Shown here: positions 8,117 to 14,597 of the stretch, one piece after another
Numbering within the stretch: the stretch's first letter is position 1
How the letters are laid out: each line of letters starts with the position of its first letter
Source: Rhodospirillaceae bacterium
GTDB lineage: Bacteria; Pseudomonadota; Alphaproteobacteria; Rhodospirillales; Rhodospirillaceae
Direction of reading: 5' to 3'
DNA: 19,124 nucleotides
Assembly (NCBI GenBank): GCA_002691085.1
Contig: NZGX01000064.1
Location: 1 to 19,124 of the forward strand
Made by a program: the position numbers and the translations under genes
The notes under the pieces: generated by a model
Seen by the model: the letters and a program-made list of their open reading frames with translations, nothing else
Told to the model about the DNA's origin: nothing
Database searches by the model: none

Positions 8117-8326
8117 TTATGCAATAATTATTTTTTTTGATTCTTCCTGAAAAAATTCTTTATGACAATTAGGGCAGTGTAATTTTATCTCAGGTTTAGA
8201 TATTATACTTGGACCTATATTAAACCAGTTATCACATTCTTTACATTGTGCCCATGATGCATTTCCTGTTTTTTCCCAAGATACGGCATTTTTATAATTA
8301 ATGATATTCTTATCATTTTTTTTCAT
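8117..8326 (-). CDS. Small zinc-ribbon protein coupled to UbiD
   Basis: Protein of 69 residues with two CxxC pairs: Cys28/Cys31 (QCKECDNWF) and Cys51/Cys54 (HCPNCHKEF), a likely four-cysteine zinc ribbon. The start chosen is the ATG that forms an ATGA overlap with the UbiD stop, the usual arrangement for coupled genes. A second ATG at 8338 would add four residues. Neither has a clear ribosome site, which supports coupling. Several UbiD-type decarboxylases have a small third subunit (for example VdcD beside VdcB/VdcC), but this sequence does not align obviously with what I remember of VdcD. A role as accessory subunit of the decarboxylase is inference from position; DNA or RNA binding is the alternative. 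Confidence 0.8.
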   Translation of the reverse strand: MKKNDKNIINYKNAVSWEKTGNASWAQCKECDNWFNIGPSIISKPEIKLHCPNCHKEFFQEESKKIIIA

Positions 8327-9735
8327 AATTGTGGCCATCCATTGAAATCAGTATTATAAATAATTTGTGATACTTTTTTAATGGCATTATCTGGTACCTT
8401 TGACCTCGGTGGTGTTGGTGATGGAAAATTTGGGTTTATAGGCAATGGTAATGTAGCGTCGATGCCAATTTTAGAAAGTGTATTTGCTCCAGAGGGAGTT
8501 GACGGATCAAGAAGAGAGCCTGAAAGCCCTCCAATTGTAAAACTGTCTCTACTCCATTGTACTCGTGTAGCAAGAGAAAACATAACTTCACTATCATCGA
8601 ATATGTCGATATCATCATCAACAACAATTGCCATTTTTATTCTTCTATATGAGAGAGCTGCCATTAATACATCTTTGGCTTCTCCGGGTCCTGGTTTATC
8701 TAAGGTTATATATGCATGAAATCTTCTACCCTGCGCAGGAACATGCACTTTTGTTACTGACGGTGCAATTTGCTTGCAGATATTAAATACTTTACCCTCC
8801 ATTGCTATATTATCTGGTACTAACATGTCAGCAAGACCAGAACCATAATCATGATATATTGGTTTTTTTCTCATTGTTATACATTTTACATTTACAATTG
8901 GTGCAGCAATTTGCGGTCCTGAATAACCCGTGTACTCTCCAAATGGTCCGTCTGCTTCAAAATAATCTGGAGGTATTTCTCCTTCGATCACGATTTCAGC
9001 ATCAGCTGGAACCATTATGTCTGAACCAAATAAATGGCTTGGGGTTAGCCTTAAGGGTTCGCCGAGTAATCCTCCACATGCTCTCCAGTGACTCTCTGGA
9101 TACTTAAGTTTTGCTTGAGTGCCTAGAAGAACAGCAGGATGATGACCAATCCAAAAAACGATAGGGCAAGGCTGTTTTTTTGACCAGAACTTCTGAAGGT
9201 TTCTATAGTTATGAGATGAGGGATAAGGAAAATAAGTCATCTTATCTTTTGATTTTACCCAGCACCGCTGAATAGCTGTATTATCAATTTTTGTTTCAGG
9301 GTCATATGTTGTTGCGTGTGCAGCGGTCAAGTATGGACCTGGATCACCAATATGTTGCTTAAGTATCGGGAAGTTTCTTAAATCAAAATTACTTGTTTTA
9401 ATTATCTCCTTAACTGGTGATTCATTATTGTTAATTATTATCGGGTCTATCTTATTTCCTGTTCTTTTAGAATATATTGAAGAAACTGTTTTATGATCTT
9501 TGATCCCGAGTGATCTACATACAATTTCTCGACTGGCTGTAAGATTTGTTACAACAGGGAATTCTGAAATAGTCTTGTTATCAAGCAAAGGTTTGTTTAT
9601 ATAAACTATCGGATATTTCTTAATTTTTTCGAGAGAATATTGAATAGCTGTTATTTCATGAGTCGTGGAAATTTCTTCTGAAGGCCTAAAAATAGAGTTT
9701 TTTTCTGACTCTAAGAATGTTCTAAGATCAAGAAT
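8323..9735 (-). CDS. UbiD-family prenyl-FMN-dependent decarboxylase, apparent ATT start
   Basis: Reversible (de)carboxylase using prenylated FMN. The frame starting at 9735 gives 470 residues, the usual UbiD length. Compared with Aspergillus Fdc1, prFMN/metal residues keep the correct spacing: Asn152, Arg157 and His175 (numbering from 9735; NTAIQR...H), then the DGPFGEYTGY loop at 262-271, with Glu267 in place of Fdc1 Glu282. The position of Fdc1 Glu277 is Asp262 here. Conserved N-terminal sequence (DLRTFLE, HEITAIQ) lies upstream of the first usable start (TTG at 9588), so that TTG cannot be the real start. TAAGGAG at 9750-9744 precedes ATT by 8 bases, and a TAA blocks the frame just upstream. 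Divergent from UbiX. It is more likely a catabolic arylic-acid decarboxylase than ubiquinone UbiD, judging by neighbours. Confidence 0.92.
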   Translation of the reverse strand: MLDLRTFLESEKNSIFRPSEEISTTHEITAIQYSLEKIKKYPIVYINKPLLDNKTISEFPVVTNLTASREIVCRSLGIKDHKTVSSIYSKRTGNKIDPIIINNNESPVKEIIKTSNFDLRNFPILKQHIGDPGPYLTAAHATTYDPETKIDNTAIQRCWVKSKDKMTYFPYPSSHNYRNLQKFWSKKQPCPIVFWIGHHPAVLLGTQAKLKYPESHWRACGGLLGEPLRLTPSHLFGSDIMVPADAEIVIEGEIPPDYFEADGPFGEYTGYSGPQIAAPIVNVKCITMRKKPIYHDYGSGLADMLVPDNIAMEGKVFNICKQIAPSVTKVHVPAQGRRFHAYITLDKPGPGEAKDVLMAALSYRRIKMAIVVDDDIDIFDDSEVMFSLATRVQWSRDSFTIGGLSGSLLDPSTPSGANTLSKIGIDATLPLPINPNFPSPTPPRSKVPDNAIKKVSQIIYNTDFNGWPQL

Positions 9736-9743
9736 GTTGAATA

Positions 9744-9750
9744 CTCCTTA
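9744..9750 (-). promoter_or_regulatory. Shine-Dalgarno site that fixes the UbiD start
   Basis: TAAGGAG on the minus strand, fully complementary to the 16S rRNA tail core, sits 8 bases before the ATT at 9735. No ATG, GTG, TTG or CTG occurs in frame between it and the conserved UbiD N terminus, so it points to initiation at ATT. Its first three bases also form the in-frame TAA that closes the frame upstream. Confidence 0.75.
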
Positions 9751-9784
9751 CTATAAACTTAGAATAAAAGATAACATAATCTAA

Positions 9785-9812
9785 TTTATATAAAAATACA
9801 TCTATACCACAA
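9785..9812 (-). promoter_or_regulatory. Predicted promoter of the UbiD operon
   Basis: On the minus strand, TTGTGG (9812-9807) is followed after 16 bases by TATAAA (9790-9785). Transcription would start near 9777, about 40 bases before the proposed ATT start. It lies in the 104-base divergent UbiD/UbiX spacer, which must also hold the UbiX promoter; I see no clear operator palindrome there. Prediction by eye only. Confidence 0.35.
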
Positions 9813-9839
9813 TTTAAATATGATTAATTAGGATATTTT

Positions 9840-10406
9840 ATGGAAAGCAAGAGCAGAATAATTATTGGAATTAGTGGAGCTTCCGGAATAATATACGGTA
9901 TAAGGCTTCTAGAGGAATTAAGCAAAACTGATTTGGAAACTCACTTAGTTATTTCAAAATCTGCGGAACTTACTTTAAGCCATGAAAATCAACTAAAATC
10001 TTCTGAACTTAAGAAACTTGCAGACGTATACCATCCTGTTGCGGATATTGGTGCATCCATTTCTTCAGGATCTTACAAAACATTAGGAATGATTGTCGCT
10101 CCATGTTCAATTAGAACTGCTTCTGAGATTTCATCTGGGGTTACTTCAAACCTTTTAACCCGTTCCGCTGATGTTACGTTAAAGGAAAGAAGAAAGTTAG
10201 TGTTAATGGTTAGAGAATCTCCCTTACATACAGGTCACTTAAGGACATTAACAAATTTATCTGAAATAGGGGCTATAATAGCTCCTCCTGTGCCTGCATT
10301 TTATTCTAAGCCAAAAAATATTGATGATATTATTAATCATAATATTGGCAGAATATTAGATTTGTTTGATATAAAAAATGAATTAGTGGATAGATGGAAC
10401 GGATAG
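9840..10406 (+). CDS. ubiX: UbiX flavin prenyltransferase
   Basis: Makes prenylated FMN from FMNH2 and dimethylallyl phosphate, the cofactor of UbiD enzymes. The 188-residue protein has the flavin-binding GISGASGIIYG (10-20), the VAPCSIRTASEISSG segment (86-100) and the signature VRESPLH (124-130) with Arg125. The APPVPAFY end (148-155) supplies the conserved Tyr155. Length is normal for UbiX/PAD1. TTAGGA lies 7 bases before the ATG. It is divergent from the UbiD gene across a 104-base spacer, so cofactor and enzyme are probably expressed together. Some homologues act as Pad1/VdcB partners of catabolic decarboxylases; sequence alone does not separate that role from ubiquinone synthesis. Confidence 0.95.
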   Translation: MESKSRIIIGISGASGIIYGIRLLEELSKTDLETHLVISKSAELTLSHENQLKSSELKKLADVYHPVADIGASISSGSYKTLGMIVAPCSIRTASEISSGVTSNLLTRSADVTLKERRKLVLMVRESPLHTGHLRTLTNLSEIGAIIAPPVPAFYSKPKNIDDIINHNIGRILDLFDIKNELVDRWNG

Positions 10407-10445
10407 TTTGTTTCTAATATTATTAACTTTTTGTAAAACGTCAAA

Positions 10446-11042
10446 ATGAACTTAAAGATTGCAAATGATAGTCTTATTAAGAACCCTTTCTGGGAATTCT
10501 CAATTGATTTCTATGATCATCCTGGCATAAAGGATATATTGTTAATTATTCAGGACAGATATAATTTAGATATAATTATCTTATTAATGTGTATATGGTT
10601 AACAAAAACAAATATAGAAGATGCTCTTGTAAAAAATATTTTATTATCATCAATCAAGATAACATCTGAATTGCAGTCTAATATAATTTATAATATCAGA
10701 AAGAGTAGAAGAGGTCTAAAATCTTCATTCAAAGACATTAAGCTAAGAAGCTATGATTTAGAAAACTATATTGAAAGCGCAAGAGATAAGCTCAAATCCA
10801 TCGAGATTGAGCTGGAGGCCTTACAGGTTTTTTTGATTTATACAAACCTAAAAAATAATTTCAATATTTCAATGTATAAAGAAGATTATTCCTCAAATAA
10901 TGTAGAAAATTCCGTTCAAAACATTGAAACATATTTGAGGATTAAAAACATTGAATTATTTAAGGAAATTAAAGAGAATTTAAGGGAGAGAATTAGTTCA
11001 TATTTTTTAGTAAAGGGTAAAAAAGAGGGCGAGGAATTATGA
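10446..11042 (+). CDS. TIGR02444/DUF2390-family protein
   Basis: Uncharacterised protein of 198 residues. The N-terminal part (13-60), with NPFWEFSIDFYDHPGIKD and a Leu/Ile-rich helix containing LLMCIWL, matches the TIGR02444 family pattern, which is widespread in proteobacteria. The rest is charged and helical (about 85-130 and 155-190), with some coiled-coil character. No catalytic motif is visible. The gene follows UbiX after 39 bases and may be read from the same promoter, but the family is not known to act with UbiD. Its last codons, including the stop, lie inside the hairpin that serves as an intrinsic terminator for the opposite strand. Confidence 0.82.
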   Translation: MNLKIANDSLIKNPFWEFSIDFYDHPGIKDILLIIQDRYNLDIIILLMCIWLTKTNIEDALVKNILLSSIKITSELQSNIIYNIRKSRRGLKSSFKDIKLRSYDLENYIESARDKLKSIEIELEALQVFLIYTNLKNNFNISMYKEDYSSNNVENSVQNIETYLRIKNIELFKEIKENLRERISSYFLVKGKKEGEEL

Positions 11043-11050
11043 CCTCGCCC
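11019..11050 (-). terminator. Rho-independent terminator on the minus strand
   Basis: Read on the minus strand, GGGCGAGG (11050-11043), an 8-base loop and CCTCGCCC (11034-11027) form a perfect 8-bp GC-rich stem, followed by TCTTTTTT (11026-11019). There is no T tract on the plus-strand side. No protein gene ends here on the minus strand, so it implies a non-coding transcript coming from the right. The loop holds the stop codon of the plus-strand gene. Confidence 0.8.
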
Positions 11051-11196
11051 GAAGTTTCAGGGACGCACCTCTGGAATACCTTCACTCGGTGACGCAAACG
11101 CATATTTTCAAAGATTTGCTGTTTTGTCACTACTTTTTGTGTTTATGAACACAAACACATACTATATATTGTGTAGCGACGCAGCGTAAGCAGTTG
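11019..11196 (-). ncRNA. Putative structured small RNA, about 178 nt
   Basis: Stretch with no protein gene, clearly richer in GC than its flanks, ending in a strong intrinsic terminator. From 5' on the minus strand: GTCGCTAC (11178-11171) can pair with GTAGTGAC (11133-11126), one G-U pair included. Inside it lies a perfect 8-bp hairpin, TTTGTGTT/AACACAAA (11155-11136) with a 4-base CATA loop. Further on, GCAAA/TTTGC and CGtCACC/GGTGCG can pair before the terminator stem. A promoter-like sequence lies at the right distance upstream. Size resembles 6S RNA, but I cannot form its single long closing stem, and I see no SRP, RNase P, tmRNA or riboswitch motif. Identity unknown. Confidence 0.6.
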
Positions 11197-11202
11197 TAAG
11201 TA

Positions 11203-11232
11203 GTTATAATTTTAAGGTTTTTTGCATTACAA
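11203..11232 (-). promoter_or_regulatory. Predicted promoter of the small RNA
   Basis: On the minus strand, TTGTAA (11232-11227) is followed after 18 bases by TATAAC (11208-11203). A start about 7 bases further (near 11196) would give a transcript of about 178 nt ending at the terminator. It is supported mainly by its position relative to the GC-richer segment. Confidence 0.4.
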
Positions 11233-11386
11233 ATAAAATTTAATATTTAATAAAAAAATCACTTTTTTAATAAATATTCTATTCATTAACGTATAAAGAG
11301 TATCTATATTAGCGAATCGGAACATAAGCTGTATTTTCGTAATATATAAAATAAATCGTTTATTTTTAATTTTAATGGAGAAATCA
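11233..11386 (+). other. AT-rich leader of the molybdenum hydroxylase small-subunit gene
   Basis: Together with the RNA candidate this fills the gene-free stretch between 11042 and 11387. It is very rich in A and T with no open frame. It should hold the promoter of the downstream gene; TATATT at 11304-11309 with a weak TTCATT 17 bases upstream is the best candidate, but not convincing. I see no molybdenum-cofactor riboswitch-like fold. Confidence 0.3.
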
Positions 11387-11842
11387 ATGGCAATTCAGCT
11401 AACCGTCAACGGTAAAAAGCATGAAGTTGATGAAGATCCAGAAACCCCTTTGCTATGGATTCTTAGAGATACATTAGGTCTAACGGGTACTAAATACGGT
11501 TGTGGAATAGCTGCTTGTGGTGCATGTACAGTACACATCAATGGTGTTGCTGAGAGATCTTGCTCCATACCACTCGAGTTTGCTGAAAATGCTGATATTT
11601 TGACAATTGAAGGCCTTTCTGAAGATAGAAGTCACCCAGTTCAACAAGCTTGGATAGAAAAAGATGTTCCGCAATGTGGATATTGTCAGTCAGGAATGAT
11701 TATGACTGTTGTTTCTCTTTTAAAAGAAATACCTTCCCCAACTGATCAAGATATTAACGACTATGTCTCAAATATTTGTAGGTGTGGTACTTATACCCGA
11801 ATTCGTAAAGCGATTAAAAGAGCTGCTGAACTAAACAAATAA
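11387..11842 (+). CDS. [2Fe-2S] small subunit of a xanthine oxidase-family molybdenum hydroxylase (IorA/NicA-like)
   Basis: Electron-transfer subunit of 151 residues, close in pattern to isoquinoline 1-oxidoreductase IorA and nicotinate dehydrogenase NicA. A plant-ferredoxin-type cluster uses Cys39, Cys44, Cys47 and Cys59 (YGCGIAACGACTV...RSC); the second, helical cluster uses Cys97, Cys100, Cys131 and Cys133 (QCGYCQSG, CRCGT). The ATG at 11387 is chosen because GGAG lies 6 bases before it; the ATG at 11375 overlaps that site and has none of its own. In relatives a large molybdopterin-binding subunit (over 700 residues) lies next door, but here the next genes are the maturation factors. Substrates of the family are N-heteroaromatics or aldehydes; which one applies here is not visible. 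Confidence 0.93.
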   Translation: MAIQLTVNGKKHEVDEDPETPLLWILRDTLGLTGTKYGCGIAACGACTVHINGVAERSCSIPLEFAENADILTIEGLSEDRSHPVQQAWIEKDVPQCGYCQSGMIMTVVSLLKEIPSPTDQDINDYVSNICRCGTYTRIRKAIKRAAELNK

Positions 11843-11936
11843 TTTTCAAGATTTATTTGCTTAAGACTTAAATTTTTATTTGCGATATTTAAATTTTTTT
11901 AATTTTTTTTGATACATCTAATATGATTGCTTAATT

Positions 11937-12260
11937 ATGAATTATGATGAACTAAACCCAATACATGTTGCAAATGGTTGGAGAGAATCTGGTATAGAAT
12001 GTGCCCTTGCAACGGTTATTAATACATGGGGGTCTTCTCCAAGGCCAGTTGGCAGTCAAATGGTTATTAATGTAAATGGAAATTTTTCTGGTTCAGTTTC
12101 TGGAGGGTGTATTGAAACTTCAGTGGTGTCTGAAGCATTAGAAGTAATCAAGTTCAAAAAATCAAAAATGCTTGAATATAATGTAACCAATAAAAGTGCT
12201 TGGGATGTTGGCCTTACATGTGGGGGTAGGGTGAATGTATACCTGGAGCCTATCGAGTGA
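11937..12260 (+). CDS. XdhC/CoxI family protein, N-terminal half
   Basis: Protein of 107 residues matching only the XdhC/CoxI N-terminal domain, seen as NTWGSSPRPVG, GSVSGGCIE and the GLTCGG end. Full-length XdhC proteins hold molybdenum cofactor, help its sulfuration and deliver it to xanthine dehydrogenase-type enzymes. Here the C-terminal domain is a separate gene that starts in a 4-base GTGA overlap with this stop. Split XdhC pairs of this kind occur in alphaproteobacterial molybdenum-hydroxylase loci, so this is probably a natural arrangement and not a broken gene. No clear ribosome site precedes the ATG; the upstream 94 bases are almost all A/T. Confidence 0.9.
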   Translation: MNYDELNPIHVANGWRESGIECALATVINTWGSSPRPVGSQMVINVNGNFSGSVSGGCIETSVVSEALEVIKFKKSKMLEYNVTNKSAWDVGLTCGGRVNVYLEPIE

Positions 12261-12943
12261 AGTTTTCTATAATTAAGAAGATAAAATCAAAATTAAAAGA
12301 AGATCAATTTTGTGCTGTACTGACGGATATTGAGTCAGGAAATCAAATATTCATTGATCATAAAAAAGACATTGCTGAGGTTGAAAATGAAAATACTAAA
12401 AAACATTTAACTTTAATGCTAGGGGCTGGCATCTCAGGGCTTGTTAAGGAATCAAACTTTTTTCTAAAAGTTTACGGGCCAATATATAAGATGATTTTGG
12501 TTGGATCAGTGCATATTTCTCAGTACCTTGTTCCAATGTCAAAGCTGGTTGGTTTTAAGGTAATTGTAATAGACCCAAGAGAATTTTTTATTAATAGTTA
12601 CCAGATGCCTGATATTGAAGTAATTAATGAGTGGCCTGATGAAGTTATAAATAAGATTGGTATTAATTCTAGGACAGCGGTTATAACACTTACTCATGAC
12701 TCGAAGCTTGATGATCCAACATTAATAACTGCACTTAATTCTGAATGTTTCTACATAGGAGCACTTGGTAGTAGAAAAACTCATCAAAAAAGGACTAATA
12801 GATTATTAAAAATGGGAATTAAACCAGAAAACTTAGAGAGAATTAGCGGCCCAGTCGGGTTAGATATTAATGCGCAATCGCCGCAAGAAATAGCAGTATC
12901 AATCCTTGCGGAAGTTATCCAAAAGAAGCAAGAGGTTAATTAA
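12257..12943 (+). CDS. XdhC family protein, C-terminal Rossmann half
   Basis: Protein of 228 residues corresponding to the XdhC C-terminal domain. Around residues 78-95 a Rossmann-like strand (MILVGSVHISQYLV) is followed by VIDPREFF; further on come YIGALGSRKTHQKR and the GPVGLDINAQSPQEIAVSI end, both typical of XdhC. The start is GTG within the overlap with the N-terminal half, so both halves should be made in equal amounts. It would act with that half and with the following cytidylyltransferase fusion in loading and sulfurating the cofactor of the molybdenum hydroxylase. Part of a tight plus-strand operon. Confidence 0.9.
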   Translation: MKFSIIKKIKSKLKEDQFCAVLTDIESGNQIFIDHKKDIAEVENENTKKHLTLMLGAGISGLVKESNFFLKVYGPIYKMILVGSVHISQYLVPMSKLVGFKVIVIDPREFFINSYQMPDIEVINEWPDEVINKIGINSRTAVITLTHDSKLDDPTLITALNSECFYIGALGSRKTHQKRTNRLLKMGIKPENLERISGPVGLDINAQSPQEIAVSILAEVIQKKQEVN

Positions 12944-12950
12944 ATAGGGA

Positions 12951-14564
12951 ATGATTTTTAAAAAAGTTAAAGTTCAAGATGCGTCGGGAGCAATCTTAGC
13001 CCATAAGAGGATTGGGAAAGATTGGTCAATTAAGAAAGGGCAAATCCTAACTAAAGATAATTGCGCAAAACTAGAGTTAATTGGAATAAAAGAAGTATTT
13101 GTAGCTATCTTAGATAAGGAGGACATGCATGAAGATGAAGCTTCTTCTTGGTTAGCTAATGAGATTATGGGTAATGCGGTTGAGGTTACAGTTCCATTTA
13201 CGGGCCGTTGTAACATAATTTCCAAAACAAATGGTATATTGTTAATAAATAAAGAAGTTGTAAATAAGTTAAATCACGTAGATGAGGTTATGACAATAGC
13301 AACTTTGCCTCATAGATCTTCTATAAAAAAAGGTCAGGTTGTCGCTACAATAAAAGTTATTCCTTTTGCAATTTCAAGTAAAGTGAAAATACGTCTTCTT
13401 GACATCTTGCTGGGTAGCAAAAATATAATCTCGATAAATCCTTTTAAAAAGAAAAAATTTTCATTGATTAATACAACGTCGCCTACTCTTAAGGATAGCT
13501 TAGTTTTAAAAACAACAAATGTAACAAAAAATAGAATTGAAAATATTGATGGTACTTTAGTTTCTATTGACTCATGCCCTCACGATATTGATTCCGTGTC
13601 TCTTAAAATTTCTAAAATTTTAAAACTAAAACCAGATATGATTATTATATCCGGTGCACATGTTTCAGTTGATAGAAATGATATATTACCAATGGCAATT
13701 ATTAAATCTGGTGGGGAAATCATTTACTACGGTATGCCTGTAGATCCAGGAAACTTAATGTTATTAGGTAAGGCTAATGATATTTACATTCTCGTATTAC
13801 CTGGTTGTGCAAGGTCTTTGTCTAAGAATGGTATTGATCTAATGTTAGAGCATTTTTCTATTAATTCTAAATTAGATAAGGATTTTATATCATCACTTGG
13901 TGTTGGTGGGTTACTAAATGATACTTCTGTCCGTCGCTCTCCCCGCGAAAATAAAAAAAAATATGAAAAAGTTATAGGAAAGGATCCATTAATTTGTGCA
14001 ATTATACTTGCTGCGGGTCAGTCGAAAAGGATGGGGAGTAATAAGTTATTAATTCAAATTGATAAGAAGCCATTGATAAGGGTTATAGTTGATGCTGTTA
14101 TAAATTCACGTGTAGATAAAGTTATTGTTGTTACTGGTTACCAGGAGAAGTCAGTTATGAACGCATTAAATGGTATGAACTTGGATTTTGTATTCAATGA
14201 GGATTACAAAAAAGGTATGTCTTCTTCTATTAAGGCAGGTTTAGATTATGTTCCTGATGGTTTTGATGGGGTGCTCATTTGCTTAGGTGATATGCCTCTA
14301 TTAACATCCAAGCATATTAATGATTTAATTAATCCCTTTAATCCTAATGCTAATAGGAGCATTGGAGTTCCTATTTATTATGGTAAAAGAGGAAATCCAG
14401 TACTATGGTCAAATAAATATTTAAAAAATTTTACTAATTTATCCGGTGATATAGGAGCAAAGGGTCTTATCAAAAAACACCATCCAAATGTATATGAGGT
14501 GGAGTTTTATGATGATGCTGTTCAAGTTGATCTAGATGTTAAAGATGATTTAAAAAGATTATAA
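12951..14564 (+). CDS. Molybdopterin-binding domain fused to MocA-like molybdenum cofactor cytidylyltransferase
   Basis: Two-domain protein of 537 residues. Residues 1 to about 330 form a MoeA/MoaB-type molybdopterin-binding region (IIISGAHVSVDRNDILP at 231-247, then IIYYGMPVDPGNLMLLG). From 348 on is a nucleotidyltransferase with LAAGQSKRMGSNK (353-365), GDMPLL (446-451), KRGNPVLW (479-486) and SGDIGAKGLI (498-507). LAAG in the first motif, where MobA has LAGG, points to a MocA-type enzyme that attaches CMP and not GMP, giving the MCD cofactor used by xanthine oxidase-family enzymes. That fits the adjacent small subunit and XdhC pair. The fusion matches proteins annotated as molybdopterin-binding/glycosyltransferase family 2. 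A GGGA abuts the ATG directly; the spacing from the XdhC stop is 7 bases. Confidence 0.9.
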   Translation: MIFKKVKVQDASGAILAHKRIGKDWSIKKGQILTKDNCAKLELIGIKEVFVAILDKEDMHEDEASSWLANEIMGNAVEVTVPFTGRCNIISKTNGILLINKEVVNKLNHVDEVMTIATLPHRSSIKKGQVVATIKVIPFAISSKVKIRLLDILLGSKNIISINPFKKKKFSLINTTSPTLKDSLVLKTTNVTKNRIENIDGTLVSIDSCPHDIDSVSLKISKILKLKPDMIIISGAHVSVDRNDILPMAIIKSGGEIIYYGMPVDPGNLMLLGKANDIYILVLPGCARSLSKNGIDLMLEHFSINSKLDKDFISSLGVGGLLNDTSVRRSPRENKKKYEKVIGKDPLICAIILAAGQSKRMGSNKLLIQIDKKPLIRVIVDAVINSRVDKVIVVTGYQEKSVMNALNGMNLDFVFNEDYKKGMSSSIKAGLDYVPDGFDGVLICLGDMPLLTSKHINDLINPFNPNANRSIGVPIYYGKRGNPVLWSNKYLKNFTNLSGDIGAKGLIKKHHPNVYEVEFYDDAVQVDLDVKDDLKRL

Positions 14565-14597
14565 TTTAAATTAGATGTCAATAATGTGGTTCGAAAT

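Noticed and set aside
9586..9588. TTG as start of UbiD
   Set aside because: It has no ribosome site and conserved UbiD sequence continues 49 codons upstream.
11027..11050. Terminator for the plus-strand TIGR02444 gene
   Set aside because: No T tract follows on the plus strand; the T run is on the minus-strand side.
11019..11196. 6S, SRP, RNase P or tmRNA identity for the RNA candidate
   Set aside because: No long 5'-3' closing stem and none of the conserved core sequences of these RNAs could be found by eye.
11860..11920. Terminator after the molybdenum hydroxylase small subunit
   Set aside because: Only a 6-bp A/T pairing before T-rich DNA; expected by chance in this composition.
11937..12943. 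XdhC broken by frameshift
   Set aside because: The two halves overlap in a clean GTGA, each covers a whole domain, and split XdhC pairs occur in related loci.
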